This document shows, one piece after another, positions 38,285 through 47,972 of a stretch of DNA of 64,000 bases (the stretch's first letter is position 1; every line of letters begins with the position of its first letter). This stretch comes from Tengunoibacter tsumagoiensis. GTDB taxonomy: Bacteria > Chloroflexota > Ktedonobacteria > Ktedonobacterales > Ktedonobacteraceae. The stretch spans positions 2,913,001 to 2,977,000 of the forward strand of contig NZ_BIFR01000001.1 of the NCBI RefSeq assembly GCF_003967535.1, in the 5' to 3' direction. The notes beneath the pieces were generated by a model. That model saw nothing but the letters and a program-made list of their open reading frames with translations, did not search any database and was not told the origin of the DNA. A program made the position numbers and the translations under genes.

Positions 38285-40009
38285 TTACGCAGTAAAATGT
38301 AATTTTTTTCTAATTGATTGTTGTACACCTTCATTCATTAAAATGAAAAGACGATTAAGTGCTCTTGTTGCAGCAATATAGAAAAGGGCTGACGACGCAT
38401 CGCTATCAATCATTTCTATATCTGTGACAATAACTACTTCAGATTCCAATCCTTTAAATCCTTGTATTGAACTGTAACCAATTTTGCCACGATTCGCTAA
38501 ACTGAGAGGGCTCAACCGATCCTTCCAAGGTGATTTATCGAGGGATCCGGCTAGACATGAATTTGTTGAACGAGGTGAAAGAATGACAATATCGTTGTCG
38601 GTTAACCCTTCTGCATATAACTGTTCAAGTATTTGTGTTAGCAGATGCTGTTGGTCTGCTAAATTTGTGTAATATCTTAGGACTGGCTCCATTTTATTAT
38701 CAGAGCGTAAAATTTTCGAGTAGCCTGGGTGAAGGTTCCCTAGCAGATGTACAAATTGCACAATTCTAGGTGTGTTTCGACAATTTGCATTGAGTTTATA
38801 AGTAGGTGCAGCATGAGTACGTTCTCGCAGAAATGTATCCAATGAGAAATCAGCAACATCATAGATTGCTTGTTTTTCGAAGTCGCCAAACAGTTTCCAA
38901 TGGCCAGAAGCAAGGCCACCACGCAGACTTAAATCCAAAAAATCTAGGTATTTTTCTTGCAGAATATCTTGTGCTTCATCTACGATAATCTCATCGAATG
39001 CGCCCTCCTCGCCTTCAGCCTCTAAAAGTTTATCAATGGCCAAAGAAGGAAGATCTTGCTGCCAGAACGTATGAGAGGATTGAGATCCTGTATATTTAGT
39101 AATAGCTAACATGTGGCTATGGAGTGTTTTCGTAGTTACATTTGGTTGCAATTCAGTTGTTTGTTCGGCAAGCCATTTTCCTAGTAAGTTATTGTAGCAG
39201 AGAAAAAGAACTTTTTTTCCTGTTTCATTACTTCTTCGAGCCGCTTCAATTGCAAGTAGTGTTTTGCCTGTGCCTGCTGGGCCACTAAAAATGATGCGAG
39301 GATTCATTTCCATAGAGTCGAGAGCACTAAATTGTTCTGTTGTGTAATACTTAAGTTCCTCGCTCTGCCGTTGTCGACGTGACTTTGGACTTTCAAAAAA
39401 CTCAAAGCTGGGACGAAGTAACTCTGCAATTTGCTCGCTTTGCGCTTGTGTTGGTTCATCAGGGCTGGGGTGCCAGATTGATTTTTCTTTTGTTTTTATG
39501 AAATGATGGGCTTCATCTAGGATACGTTCAAGGAGAACTCCTAATGGGCGGGCGTTGAATTGTGTGCGGTCAATGACTTGCCAAGAATGCCATTCCTCTG
39601 ACTGCGCTGAAAATGTGACATATGGAAAAATAACTGCTGACCAAAATAAAATACCTGATAAAGCCTTGTTGCGACTGAAAATTTTCAGTCTTGTGCTATG
39701 CATTGCCTGTGACGCTTGTTTGAACGGTCCTCTTGTATCAGGTGTAGAATTGTTCCCATAATACCATTGGCCTTCATGGCGTTTTAACCTATGACAAGCT
39801 TTTACTTCTATACATAGCACTCCTCTATTGGGTATAATTACTACAAAATCGATTTCCCCTGATATTTGCTTTTGATGGTTTGCAACGTCTAGTGAATGGA
39901 GCACTATCCAATTTTGGGTTTTTGGATCGTCTCGTAATCGGCGAAATACTTCTACTTCGCCTTTACTGCTCGTGTTAATGTGATAGGTGGGTGGAATCAT
40001 CCTCGCCAT
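38285..40009 (-). CDS. NERD nuclease domain fused to UvrD-like helicase
   Basis: The 574-aa protein begins with a NERD domain (about residues 10-130). Acidic residues sit near E18/E20, followed by GEIDFVV (D54) and IEVKA (E68-x-K70), the PD-(D/E)xK-type active site. All of these are present, so cleavage is plausible. The helicase part has Walker A GPAGTGKT (243-250), Walker B IIVDEAQD (about 341-348), NCRNTPRIV, and GFKGLESEVVIV with FYIAATRALNRL. ATG 40009 shares a base with the stop of the upstream gene (TAATG). It sits inside the drm-type operon where a standard system would encode the PLD-domain DrmC or other accessories, so it may supply nuclease activity. NERD helicases also occur alone elsewhere. 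Confidence 0.9.
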   Translation of the reverse strand: MARMIPPTYHINTSSKGEVEVFRRLRDDPKTQNWIVLHSLDVANHQKQISGEIDFVVIIPNRGVLCIEVKACHRLKRHEGQWYYGNNSTPDTRGPFKQASQAMHSTRLKIFSRNKALSGILFWSAVIFPYVTFSAQSEEWHSWQVIDRTQFNARPLGVLLERILDEAHHFIKTKEKSIWHPSPDEPTQAQSEQIAELLRPSFEFFESPKSRRQRQSEELKYYTTEQFSALDSMEMNPRIIFSGPAGTGKTLLAIEAARRSNETGKKVLFLCYNNLLGKWLAEQTTELQPNVTTKTLHSHMLAITKYTGSQSSHTFWQQDLPSLAIDKLLEAEGEEGAFDEIIVDEAQDILQEKYLDFLDLSLRGGLASGHWKLFGDFEKQAIYDVADFSLDTFLRERTHAAPTYKLNANCRNTPRIVQFVHLLGNLHPGYSKILRSDNKMEPVLRYYTNLADQQHLLTQILEQLYAEGLTDNDIVILSPRSTNSCLAGSLDKSPWKDRLSPLSLANRGKIGYSSIQGFKGLESEVVIVTDIEMIDSDASSALFYIAATRALNRLFILMNEGVQQSIRKKLHFTA

Positions 40010-41574
40010 TATTCATCCTTTATCATTGTAAGACGCCCAATATGTGAATAGGGAACTTCAGTACTATCAGGTTCAATATGCTCAATTCTAAATGCGCTGA
40101 TGCTCACTTCACTAAATTTTGGCAGATCAATTTCGAGATATCCTTTTTTTTGGATCTCATGCAAGTCAGTTTTTGCTACCTGCTTTATCAATAGATCCCG
40201 AAGATACATTCCTGCACTTTTATGAGCTGCTTTAATTTTGTTTGCTGCTTCTAGATACATTTTTTCCTCAGCTTGTAAGCCAACCAATTTAAGAATAGCT
40301 TTGAAATCTTCATCATTTCTCGGTCGAATGTTTTTACTTGATAGCCAATGGCGTAAATTGATTTCAGTGGTGTTCTCTGAACCACCTTCATCAAGTAATT
40401 CAACACACACTGTCAGGAGATCAGCTGCCTCTGTTTTTTGTCTAAGCAGTTCTTTCCAATGTGCCTGTTTTTCTCGGTATCTGTTGGCATTTTTGCCTAA
40501 CTTAGCATTCGCAATCGGGACAATATAATCTCCTCCACCTCCGGTTCTTTGTAGAAGAAACATTCCAGATTGTAGTTTTGTAACTAATATACGCTTGACT
40601 TGTTGAGTCTCCCCATTTTCATCTCTCTCATCTTCTAAATCAAGAGCTAATGTTTTTGTGTTATCGCTTGCTTCTAAAAAAACAGCATGATTATTGGCAA
40701 GTAAGACGAGTTTGGCTGGTACTGTTTCCAGAGAACGGTCATTTGATATGTTCTTTAATAACTTTGTAGAGATGCTAGACCAATTGATCTCTGGAATATC
40801 TTCTTGCTCTAAATGTTCTTTTTCGTCTATTCCTTTTATAACGTTTTTCATACTTTTTTTTACTGGTTGCATACTGTGATCAAAAACGGTTGGAGATGTG
40901 GTGGCTTGAATAAATAAAGGTTTAACCTCCCATGTATCCGATACCCAGCTATAGCGTATATAATGAATTTCATTAGCTCTTGGTGCATTGAAAACGTATT
41001 CGGGGAACCAATAATGAGGGCCAATAGCAAGTATTCTATCATAGCAATAGGCGCCGCGTAACTGATATTTATTGATCAGTTCGAGGTGCTGCAATTCTGA
41101 ATGGTTTTGGAGTATCTTTTCCACTGTTAATGCAAATCGATCCTCTTTTAAAAGCAACACAGTCTTCCTCATTTTTTCAGGTGGCATGAGTTCCAATATT
41201 TTTGTCAATAAAGGATTATCTGAAGTGTTAGTGAGAGTATAGACACTATCAATGACTATTTTTAGCTTTTGCCAAAATGATGGAAATAGGTTTTGACAAT
41301 CATTCAATTTTTTTTGAAGTATCTGAAGCAGAAGTGTTGATTGGAAATTGACAGGGGTAGGTGCTGCGTAAAGTGTAAATCTAAATGTTTTTAATTCACG
41401 AAATAGCTCTTTCCAATACTCATCATATACTTGTTCTCCCAACTCTTTTTCTAGACTTCGGATGTTTTGGCAGAATACATGCAAAGCCTCCTGATAAACT
41501 TCATGAGTGTATATTTTACGCTGACTAGCACGTGTATATAATTCATCTGTTTCAACAATTGTGAAATTTTTCAT
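40009..41574 (-). CDS. Unrecognised 521-aa protein of the DISARM-like operon
   Basis: ATG 41574 overlaps the stop of the upstream gene by 4 bases. The product is mainly helical at the N-terminus (VYQEALHVFCQNIRSLEKEL, then a run of amphipathic helices). It has a beta-rich, basic central part (VKRILVTKLQSGMFLLQRTG) and a C-terminal region ending ISAFRIEHIEPDSTEVPY. I see no Walker, nuclease, HKD or methylase motif and no membrane segment. It is coupled on both sides, so it is an integral system component. Together with the 330-aa gene the length is about 850 residues, which raises the possibility of a split DrmE-type protein. That is a guess from position and size only. Confidence 0.85.
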   Translation of the reverse strand: MKNFTIVETDELYTRASQRKIYTHEVYQEALHVFCQNIRSLEKELGEQVYDEYWKELFRELKTFRFTLYAAPTPVNFQSTLLLQILQKKLNDCQNLFPSFWQKLKIVIDSVYTLTNTSDNPLLTKILELMPPEKMRKTVLLLKEDRFALTVEKILQNHSELQHLELINKYQLRGAYCYDRILAIGPHYWFPEYVFNAPRANEIHYIRYSWVSDTWEVKPLFIQATTSPTVFDHSMQPVKKSMKNVIKGIDEKEHLEQEDIPEINWSSISTKLLKNISNDRSLETVPAKLVLLANNHAVFLEASDNTKTLALDLEDERDENGETQQVKRILVTKLQSGMFLLQRTGGGGDYIVPIANAKLGKNANRYREKQAHWKELLRQKTEAADLLTVCVELLDEGGSENTTEINLRHWLSSKNIRPRNDEDFKAILKLVGLQAEEKMYLEAANKIKAAHKSAGMYLRDLLIKQVAKTDLHEIQKKGYLEIDLPKFSEVSISAFRIEHIEPDSTEVPYSHIGRLTMIKDE

Positions 41575-42563
41575 AAGCGTTCATCCTGATATATTGCGAT
41601 AGGTATATGAGGCACTTGTATATTTATTAGAAATTCGGGAACATCCCTTTCTTCAACTGGGCTCATGGCATACTCGTCATTAAACGCTTGAATTGCTATG
41701 TCAAAATCCCTTTCCGTTTGGTCGAGTAAAACCACCCAATGTGATTGGCGCCAGACATCTCTACACTTTAAAAAGCTTGAAGCACCATTAAATATTACAA
41801 ACGAAGGTATTTCATGAGAAGGATCATTACTTTCTTTACTATTTACATGATAAATATCGGATCGATACGTTTCAGTTCCTTTCGCTAATATACGTGCTCT
41901 TGCTATGTCTTGAAGAGTGCCTTGGACAAAGCCTTGCAGGGTTTGTATTGCGAATAGGTCTTCTTGAAGCTCTGCTTGTGTGTGGGTAATTGTGCCAATT
42001 ATTAAGGTATCTAAAGATGATTGAGAAATAATTTTTTCAGCAGCTTCAGCATCGAGCAGATTTAAAAGGAATGGAGATTGACGATTTTTGACGCGATGAG
42101 CAGGCCTTTTGGGTTGTGAAGAGAAATCCTTTAATGGAAACTCTACTTGGAAGGCTTGACGTTTTGTAATAGAGTATCTTCCGCCGCCTATTTTTGTATC
42201 GAGCCAGATCCTAATAACATTTCCCTCTGAATCTCTTTCTACGCTTTCCCAAAATACCTTGACTCTTTTGCCTCCTGTACGATAAAAAAGCTGTGTGTCT
42301 TTAGCCAATCTGCTCAGTTGTTGGAAGCGATCAGAAATTTCATCCTCTTGTCTCGTAAGATTGGCTGTAATACCAACGGTAATGAGAGATGCTGCATATG
42401 AAATTGTGGGAAGGGCAATGCCTATTACAGTGCGTTTTCTAGCATTCCCCCTTGATGCTAGGATTTTTCCTAATACTATATAAAAATTTGCCCAGTTTGG
42501 AAGAGGCATCCATTCTGTCTGGCTTTTGTAGTACAACAGAGATTGTGTAGTTTCTTCTTGCAT
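41571..42563 (-). CDS. Unrecognised 330-aa first gene of the DISARM-like operon
   Basis: The first gene of the minus-strand operon starts at ATG 42563. No convincing Shine-Dalgarno sequence is present, and the leader is very AT-rich. The protein has a hydrophobic stretch (IGIALPTISYAASLITVGI, about residues 46-64) that may be a buried helix rather than a membrane anchor. A basic region with GGGRYSITKRQAFQVEFPL follows, then a Rossmann-like C-terminal half (TLIIGTITHTQAEL, HWVVLLDQTERDFDIAIQAF). That half recalls nucleotide-binding or helicase-remnant folds but has no catalytic motif. It overlaps the next gene by 4 bases. No family is recognised, and the role is inferred from operon membership alone. 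Confidence 0.82.
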   Translation of the reverse strand: MQEETTQSLLYYKSQTEWMPLPNWANFYIVLGKILASRGNARKRTVIGIALPTISYAASLITVGITANLTRQEDEISDRFQQLSRLAKDTQLFYRTGGKRVKVFWESVERDSEGNVIRIWLDTKIGGGRYSITKRQAFQVEFPLKDFSSQPKRPAHRVKNRQSPFLLNLLDAEAAEKIISQSSLDTLIIGTITHTQAELQEDLFAIQTLQGFVQGTLQDIARARILAKGTETYRSDIYHVNSKESNDPSHEIPSFVIFNGASSFLKCRDVWRQSHWVVLLDQTERDFDIAIQAFNDEYAMSPVEERDVPEFLINIQVPHIPIAIYQDERL

Positions 42564-43464
42564 GTCGATGGGTGTTTCTATTGAATAGAATTTTTCGTTT
42601 TAAAATTTCTAATGTGCAGTGAACAATGTTAATTGACAAAAAAATATTTGGTTTTTATATTTTTATACGCAAAGATACCAATCAAGGCAGGTTGAAACAA
42701 GGATAATAAGACACAATATCGTGAGATCAGCTTAAATTATTCTAACTTATTTTCCCTGAAATTGTCAATATTCGATTATCAGGCTCTTTGGCTACTAAAT
42801 ACATTCTTATGTGCACAACCGGTAGAGCCACATGAATTGGTAAAAAGAGAAGGAGGGCTGGCAAAAAAGATAACCATATGGATAATATGGGTTATGAAAA
42901 GTATAAAACAAGCAATAAAAGTGTTTACTTAAATATATCTACGTTTGGCATGTCTTACAATAGTCGATGGATGGCTGTGCACGATCTATATATAGACATA
43001 ACTGTTTATGAACTTCATCTTTGTCAAAGAACCTCGGATCTTAAAATTTGCCTATTTTGAAAAATTGCTTGAGCTCATCGTCATTTTAACGATTTATGGA
43101 TGTAGCTTTCAAGTGATTACTCATACTTTTAATAATTGACTGTGAGAGGATAGTGGGTAAGAAAGGCCATGTCAAAGTATTTATATCGTTATTGTTGAGT
43201 AAATTTATGCCAGTCGTCAGCCATATATAAGCTAATATGACAGTCAACACTTAGTGAGTTTTGATCAATGGCTGCATCTCAGATCGTTGATCAAAAACTC
43301 ACTGGGTGTGGTCTCTCAGCAGATATTTTCTACTGATTTTTACCTGTTTTATGTGGGCATAATTAGCCCTTGTAAATAATAGCAAGACAGTGGCTACGTT
43401 TTAAGTTTTGAGTTTTTCTCTGGTTTATGGTGCGCAGCTAACTTTATCCATCAAGTATTAGCTT
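42564..43464. other. AT-rich intergenic region upstream of the DISARM-like operon
   Basis: No gene is supported. The first 150 bases are extremely AT-rich and presumably hold the operon promoter. On the minus strand, TTGTCA occurs near 42635-42640 without a convincing -10. A long inverted repeat lies at 43253-43268 and 43287-43303 (AGTGAGTTTTGATCAA against its complement with one extra A, 18-base loop). It lies between the decayed oxidoreductase tail and the operon and lacks a U-tract. Confidence 0.4.
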
Positions 43465-43860
43465 TTGGTCCTGATGATTCAAAAATTTTAAAAGGATCTC
43501 TGGATGCATAGGCACCAGTGGCGAACGCAACACGTGCAGTCTCTCCAAGAACGTTTTCAGAATCTGTTGATCTTGCGATAGTAGATCAATCAATCGCTCC
43601 ATTACTTACCAGCACGGCTCTGCTTCTTCTTTTTCGAAGCGTCGCCAGCTGATACAAAGAGCCAGGGCAAGCGAAGGGTTCGCGTAACCTTTTTCTGGAA
43701 CTGGAACAGGCGAGAAAAGCCTTTCAAGTTCCCTTTTCGATCAGACCTCTTCAGGCAGATATCCAGAGCATGAGCTTCCAGGGCTGCAACCGTCATCCCC
43801 TGGCCGTAGACGGGATTGAAGCTACAGGCCGCATCACCCATCACCACAAATTTCTTTTTG
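43465..43860 (-). pseudogene. Decayed 3' part of an FAD monooxygenase, tandem partial copy
   Basis: Minus-strand frame 43860-43602 reads FVVMGDAACSFNPVYGQGMT and VAALEAHALDICLK, matching the GDAVCSFNPIYGQGMTVAA region of the intact gene next door. After a frame change near 43605 the match resumes (ERLIDLLSQ, LHVLRSPLVPMHPEIL versus LHMLRSPVALLHPAIL) to about 43465. Only the last third of the gene remains, starting about 30 bases after the intact gene ends. This points to an old tandem duplication followed by deletion, or to recombination between paralogues. Confidence 0.8.
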
Positions 43861-43893
43861 ATTAAATTGTTATGTAAAGCCTCATTTCTTCAC

Positions 43894-45240
43894 CTAGTTT
43901 GTTAAAACTTTCGTCAGGATAGCAGGATGCAGAAGTGCGACTGGAGAGCGCAACATATGCAGAACCTCGCTAAAAGTAAGGAACGCATAGGCATCATGTG
44001 GCAGTAACATAATGACTCGGTCCATATACCATTGAGGTATGCGCAGTATGGGTTGCGGGTGTTCCATAGAGGGAGCATCTGCAACTGCGGCAAGAAGCCA
44101 GGGCGAGATAAGAAGTCTAGCTAGCTTTCGCTGGAAATGTTTTGAGAAGCCCTTTTTCTGCTGTTGATCCTTCTTCAAGCTTTTATCAAGAACCTGAGCC
44201 TCCAGGGCAGCCACTGTCATCCCCTGGCCATAGATTGGGTTAAAGCTGCAGACCGCATCCCCCAGCACTAAGAAACGATCGGGAAAATGTTTCAGGCGCT
44301 CAAAATGGCGAATACGGTTCGCGGTTCGACGATAGCCATGAATAGACGAGATTGGTGTTGCATTTTTTATGCTGTCATAGATAATCGGGTCGGGTAAGCT
44401 ACGGGCAAACTCTAGAAAATCTGCGTCATTGTGGGTAGGTGGATAATCTTTCTGTGTGCCAGCAAGAATGACCATCCATTTTCCACCCTCGATAGTCATT
44501 AATACGCCACCACGTTTGCTATTCTGGATGCCCTGGATTGCAATAATATTCCAGTCAGCCTGAAAGTCAGCTGGTGGCTCGTACAGACGAGTGGCGTAGC
44601 CGAGAAAGGTATTGATCTCCGTCTCTGCAGGTTCTTGAAATCCTAACTCTTTGAGCCATTCAGGTGCATGAGAGGTTGAGCCACTTGCATCTATCACCAG
44701 ATCAGCTTTGATGTCCTTCCCCGTGTTTTCCAGTGGGTTGCTATGATTTCGTTCTCGGACACGCACCCCTTGCACCTGGTTGATACTCTGGTCAAAGAGT
44801 AGCTGGATGACTTCATGGCCTTCTAGAAATTGGAGGCGATCATATTGAAGAAGAGCCTGCCGTATCTCCCATTCCAGCAGGAGCCGTGAGCTGTTCCATC
44901 CCTGCAGAGAGGACTCAATGCGTGGTGCTCGCCCCCAACCGTAGTAGAAGAATGACTGGCTGCCATAATCATGCTCAATAGCTCCATGCTTGATCAGCTT
45001 TTCGTGGATACCTGGAAAAAGCGATTCTATGATGTGCTGTCCCTTCAAGAGTAGGGTGTGTCCCTGTCGTCCTTGAGGGACTCCAGGCCGAAAGATGGGT
45101 TCTTCTGGATAGTGATCACGTTCAATGAGTGTAACCTGTGCAAAATAATTGAGGAGCACTCGGGCGGTGAGTAAGCCAGCGATCCCACCTCCAATAACAA
45201 TAGCATGATTTCTTTTTGATAGTGTTGATGCTGTTGCCAT
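43894..45240 (-). CDS. FAD-dependent monooxygenase/halogenase-like oxidoreductase
   Basis: ATG 45240 gives 448 aa starting MATASTLSKRN, directly before the Rossmann fold. ATG 45267 is an alternative, and upstream extensions overlap the previous gene. The FAD-binding motif is AIVIGGGIAGLLTARVLL with the usual acidic end of strand 2 (TLIERD). Downstream are DLVIDASGSTSHAPEWL and the second FAD motif LGDAVCSFNPIYGQGMT. The family (geranylgeranyl-reductase/tryptophan-halogenase-like group) oxidises or reduces small lipophilic substrates with FAD. The halogenase WxWxIP motif is not seen, so hydroxylase or reductase activity is more likely. The substrate is unknown. It starts 11 bases after the NACHT pseudogene ends and may have been co-transcribed with it. 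Confidence 0.85.
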   Translation of the reverse strand: MATASTLSKRNHAIVIGGGIAGLLTARVLLNYFAQVTLIERDHYPEEPIFRPGVPQGRQGHTLLLKGQHIIESLFPGIHEKLIKHGAIEHDYGSQSFFYYGWGRAPRIESSLQGWNSSRLLLEWEIRQALLQYDRLQFLEGHEVIQLLFDQSINQVQGVRVRERNHSNPLENTGKDIKADLVIDASGSTSHAPEWLKELGFQEPAETEINTFLGYATRLYEPPADFQADWNIIAIQGIQNSKRGGVLMTIEGGKWMVILAGTQKDYPPTHNDADFLEFARSLPDPIIYDSIKNATPISSIHGYRRTANRIRHFERLKHFPDRFLVLGDAVCSFNPIYGQGMTVAALEAQVLDKSLKKDQQQKKGFSKHFQRKLARLLISPWLLAAVADAPSMEHPQPILRIPQWYMDRVIMLLPHDAYAFLTFSEVLHMLRSPVALLHPAILTKVLTN

Positions 45241-45250
45241 TTTGTTTCTT

Positions 45251-47828
45251 TTATTCTTTCGTCTCATGTTTAGATAGCTGTGCAAAATACTCAAGCAGTA
45301 AACGATGGAAGAAGATATAACCACCACCAGCTTTACGTAATAGGGAACATTCAGCAGCATAATCGAGGAATGACACACCCTTCCAGGGCAGAACATTAGC
45401 TCTTGCCAGATACCAGCGTAGTACCATATGTTCGATGAATGCTCGACCACCATAGGCGGTCCAGAAGCGCACAGAAAAAACGACGCTATAGATAAGTATA
45501 AACCCCAGGATCAAGACGGGCCATCCTGGCACTCCCGCCAGCCAGAAACCCAGTCCACAGCAGAGACCTCCGACGATCCCACCAACCGGGCCGAACCTCG
45601 ACGCGGAAAACAGTGCGTGTTTGAGCGAATTGCGTGTTCCTTGCTCGGGTTGCATGTGTTGATGTTGATCGTTTGGAAGCGTATCTGACGACCAACCACT
45701 ATTAAGAATACCTGTCAGGATAGCAGCAACTCCATTTACCATTCCCACAATTGAACCATAAACAAGCCCATAGTTCCATCCATAAGAGATGCCATGAAAG
45801 ATACTTGTTGCGATGCTCAGTGAGAGGCTTGTTGGAAGCGCAATTGCTCCTCCAAGCAGAAGGCCCGCTTTGATGTTGTCTTTCAAATGATCTTGGACGT
45901 GTTTCCATGACCATTCCACAACTTCAGCTGGTTTAATGGTGATGCCAAGATCCAGCATGAACTCAGTGGTATTGCCCAGACCAAAGACTGCACCAATCCC
46001 AATGCCAATCAATGCTCCAAAGAGCAGAAAAGAGGGTTGTATGGTTTGAGACTGTAAAGAGTAGATGCTTGTCATACCTATCATTGCACAGGCTGCAAAG
46101 AACCCAAAATTGATCAATCGATCAATGAACGATCGAAATTGGAAGTAGTTATGTGTCCAGGAGCGATGACGTTTTTCTTTTGCATCATTTTTTTGTTCTG
46201 GTCCTAACCCGTAGGTTAAGGCAACCATTAGCCAGACAATCATTCCCTCGAAAAGTCCAGTCCCACCTCCGCGAACTAGCCCATCAGAGAGGCCATGCAA
46301 GGACGTAAGTAGTGCTCCTGCGATGATGGTAACAATCAGGCCAAAGATAAGCGCGATGGGTAGCGCACGAATAAATCCTTGTAACAATCGATGGACGGCT
46401 TCACCGATGTTCCTGCTCAGAAGATCTTGCCCGGCAATCAGAACAATGATTATTTCTGCAAGAAAGATCATGCTACCCAGACTTCCGCCACCTTTCAGGC
46501 TCCCGCCCAGACCATCTGCCATCCATCCCAGGATGGTATTCCCATAGCCCCTTCCACCGAGCCAGTAAAAAAGCCCCGGCAAGTTAGGCTCTGAGTCCCC
46601 TCGGAAACAGGCGAACAGGCCAGCGTCAATGAAGAAATTGATGCCAAAGACGAGACGAATGACCGTGTTTTGATACTGTATCTGAGCAGTCTTATCGAGC
46701 CAGGTGGGTTGCATATGCTCAAGGTAGAATTCACTCTGATTATGCTTCTGCATTTGTTGAGCTAACCATGTTAATCGTTTGATTGTTTCTTCCATTGGGT
46801 AGCCTTGTTGCGGCTTTCGCTCAATGGCCCGGCGAACATACTGCTCAAAACTTTGTTACGTCGTTCTTCCATGTTGTTAAGAGCTAACATTTCCTCAATG
46901 GATATGTCCTGATAGGCCTGGGTTAAAGTATTCAACATCAAAGGTACTGAAACCATCTGTTGTAGTATTGGATCAGTTTGAAGGGCAACTTGAACTGCTT
47001 CCAGGCTTTTGCCCCCTTTTGAAAAACATACTCATCAATCTGCTGCGTACTTAATGGTTTTACAACGACGGCACTGGTGAGCAAAAGCTTGTTTGGAAGG
47101 GCATTATAATCTGCAGAACGGCAGGTAACAACCATAGGCATAAGACCATGCTTCTGCCGATACGCGTTAATAGCCTTTATACAGGCTGCTTGTGACTGCG
47201 TGTTTACTTCATCTAACCCATCAAGCAACGGAAATATCTGGTCATTTAACATCAACTTATGCGCCAGTTGTGAGGGAACGAGGTATGTCATCATAAGTTG
47301 CTGAATAAGCCATTCGTAAAAAGAGGCATACTTTTCGGACCAGGATGAGAGTAGAAAAACAAAAGGAAACGGTTGTGTATCATCCTGGAGTGCATGTTCT
47401 ATACAATTGCTGGCTAATTCTAGTAGGAGCGTTGTTTTTCCTGCTCCAGGTTCGCCCAGGATGAGCAATGCTCCATCTGCGTCTGAGTAGATATCTGTAA
47501 TCTTTGTGCCTGAAGAAAGTTTTCCCCAAGAGTCTGGATAAGCAGCAGGTATCTGTGTTCCCCAGGGTCTGACAACGGCATCAGGTAGTATCTGCAAGTC
47601 CAATGTCAGAAGAGGAGTGCTTGATACAGCGCGTAATACTCCAGAAATCCAATGTTCATGAACACGCTTCAGAATAATGGAGCGGTTTTTGTCTTCTTTT
47701 CTTGTGGGCTTTGAGGCTGTTTTGTCAATGAATGAATGCATTGATGATCCACGAGTCATCTCTTCAACGACTTCTGTGGTCTTAGCCTCTCGCTGCTTGC
47801 AATTGACTGGCTTTCCAGTGCGACTCAA
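45251..47828 (-). pseudogene. NACHT NTPase with multi-pass membrane C-terminus, two frameshifts
   Basis: Three consecutive minus-strand frames make one protein. The first (47828-46938) has NRSIILKRVHEHWISGVL, Walker A LGEPGAGKTTLLLELA, Walker B FPLLDGLDEV and the sensor VTCRSADY, all NACHT features. A one-base shift near 46990 moves to VQVALQTDPILQQM and SVPLMLNTLTQAYQ. A second near 46850 moves to FEQYVRRAIERKPQQGYP, leading into MEETIKRLTWLAQQM. The final piece has about eight hydrophobic segments separated by Gly-rich turns. Intact relatives are STAND proteins anchored in the membrane, possibly pore-forming on activation. With both lesions a full product cannot form. Sequencing error at either site is possible. 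Confidence 0.82.
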
Positions 47829-47944
47829 AGTTCAGCATAAAATCATCGACAGAGCAAAACAACTCAAGTAAACTTATTTCTAGATCTCTGCGATAGTGAA
47901 TAGAAGTACGCTTGATTTGCTCCTATTCTAACCTATCAAACAGG

Positions 47945-47972
47945 GGTCTGCATATCCAGAACTTATGTTAGC
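47945..47972. repeat. Left 28-base direct repeat flanking the HxlR/methyltransferase pair
   Basis: The sequence from 47945 (GGTCTGCATATCCAGAACTT onward) matches 49246-49273 at 22 of 28 positions in the same orientation. It lies directly against the end of the HxlR gene. The core TATCCAGAACT is exact in both. Confidence 0.5.

Noticed and set aside
42878..43060. Short plus-strand open frame upstream of the DISARM-like operon
   Set aside because: AT-rich sequence with no family similarity. An AGGAGG-like run occurs at 42850 but the encoded peptide looks random.
45240..45453. N-terminal extension of the FAD monooxygenase by 71 residues
   Set aside because: The extension overlaps the preceding gene by about 200 bases and is hydrophobic out-of-frame sequence. 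The FAD fold begins directly after ATG 45240.
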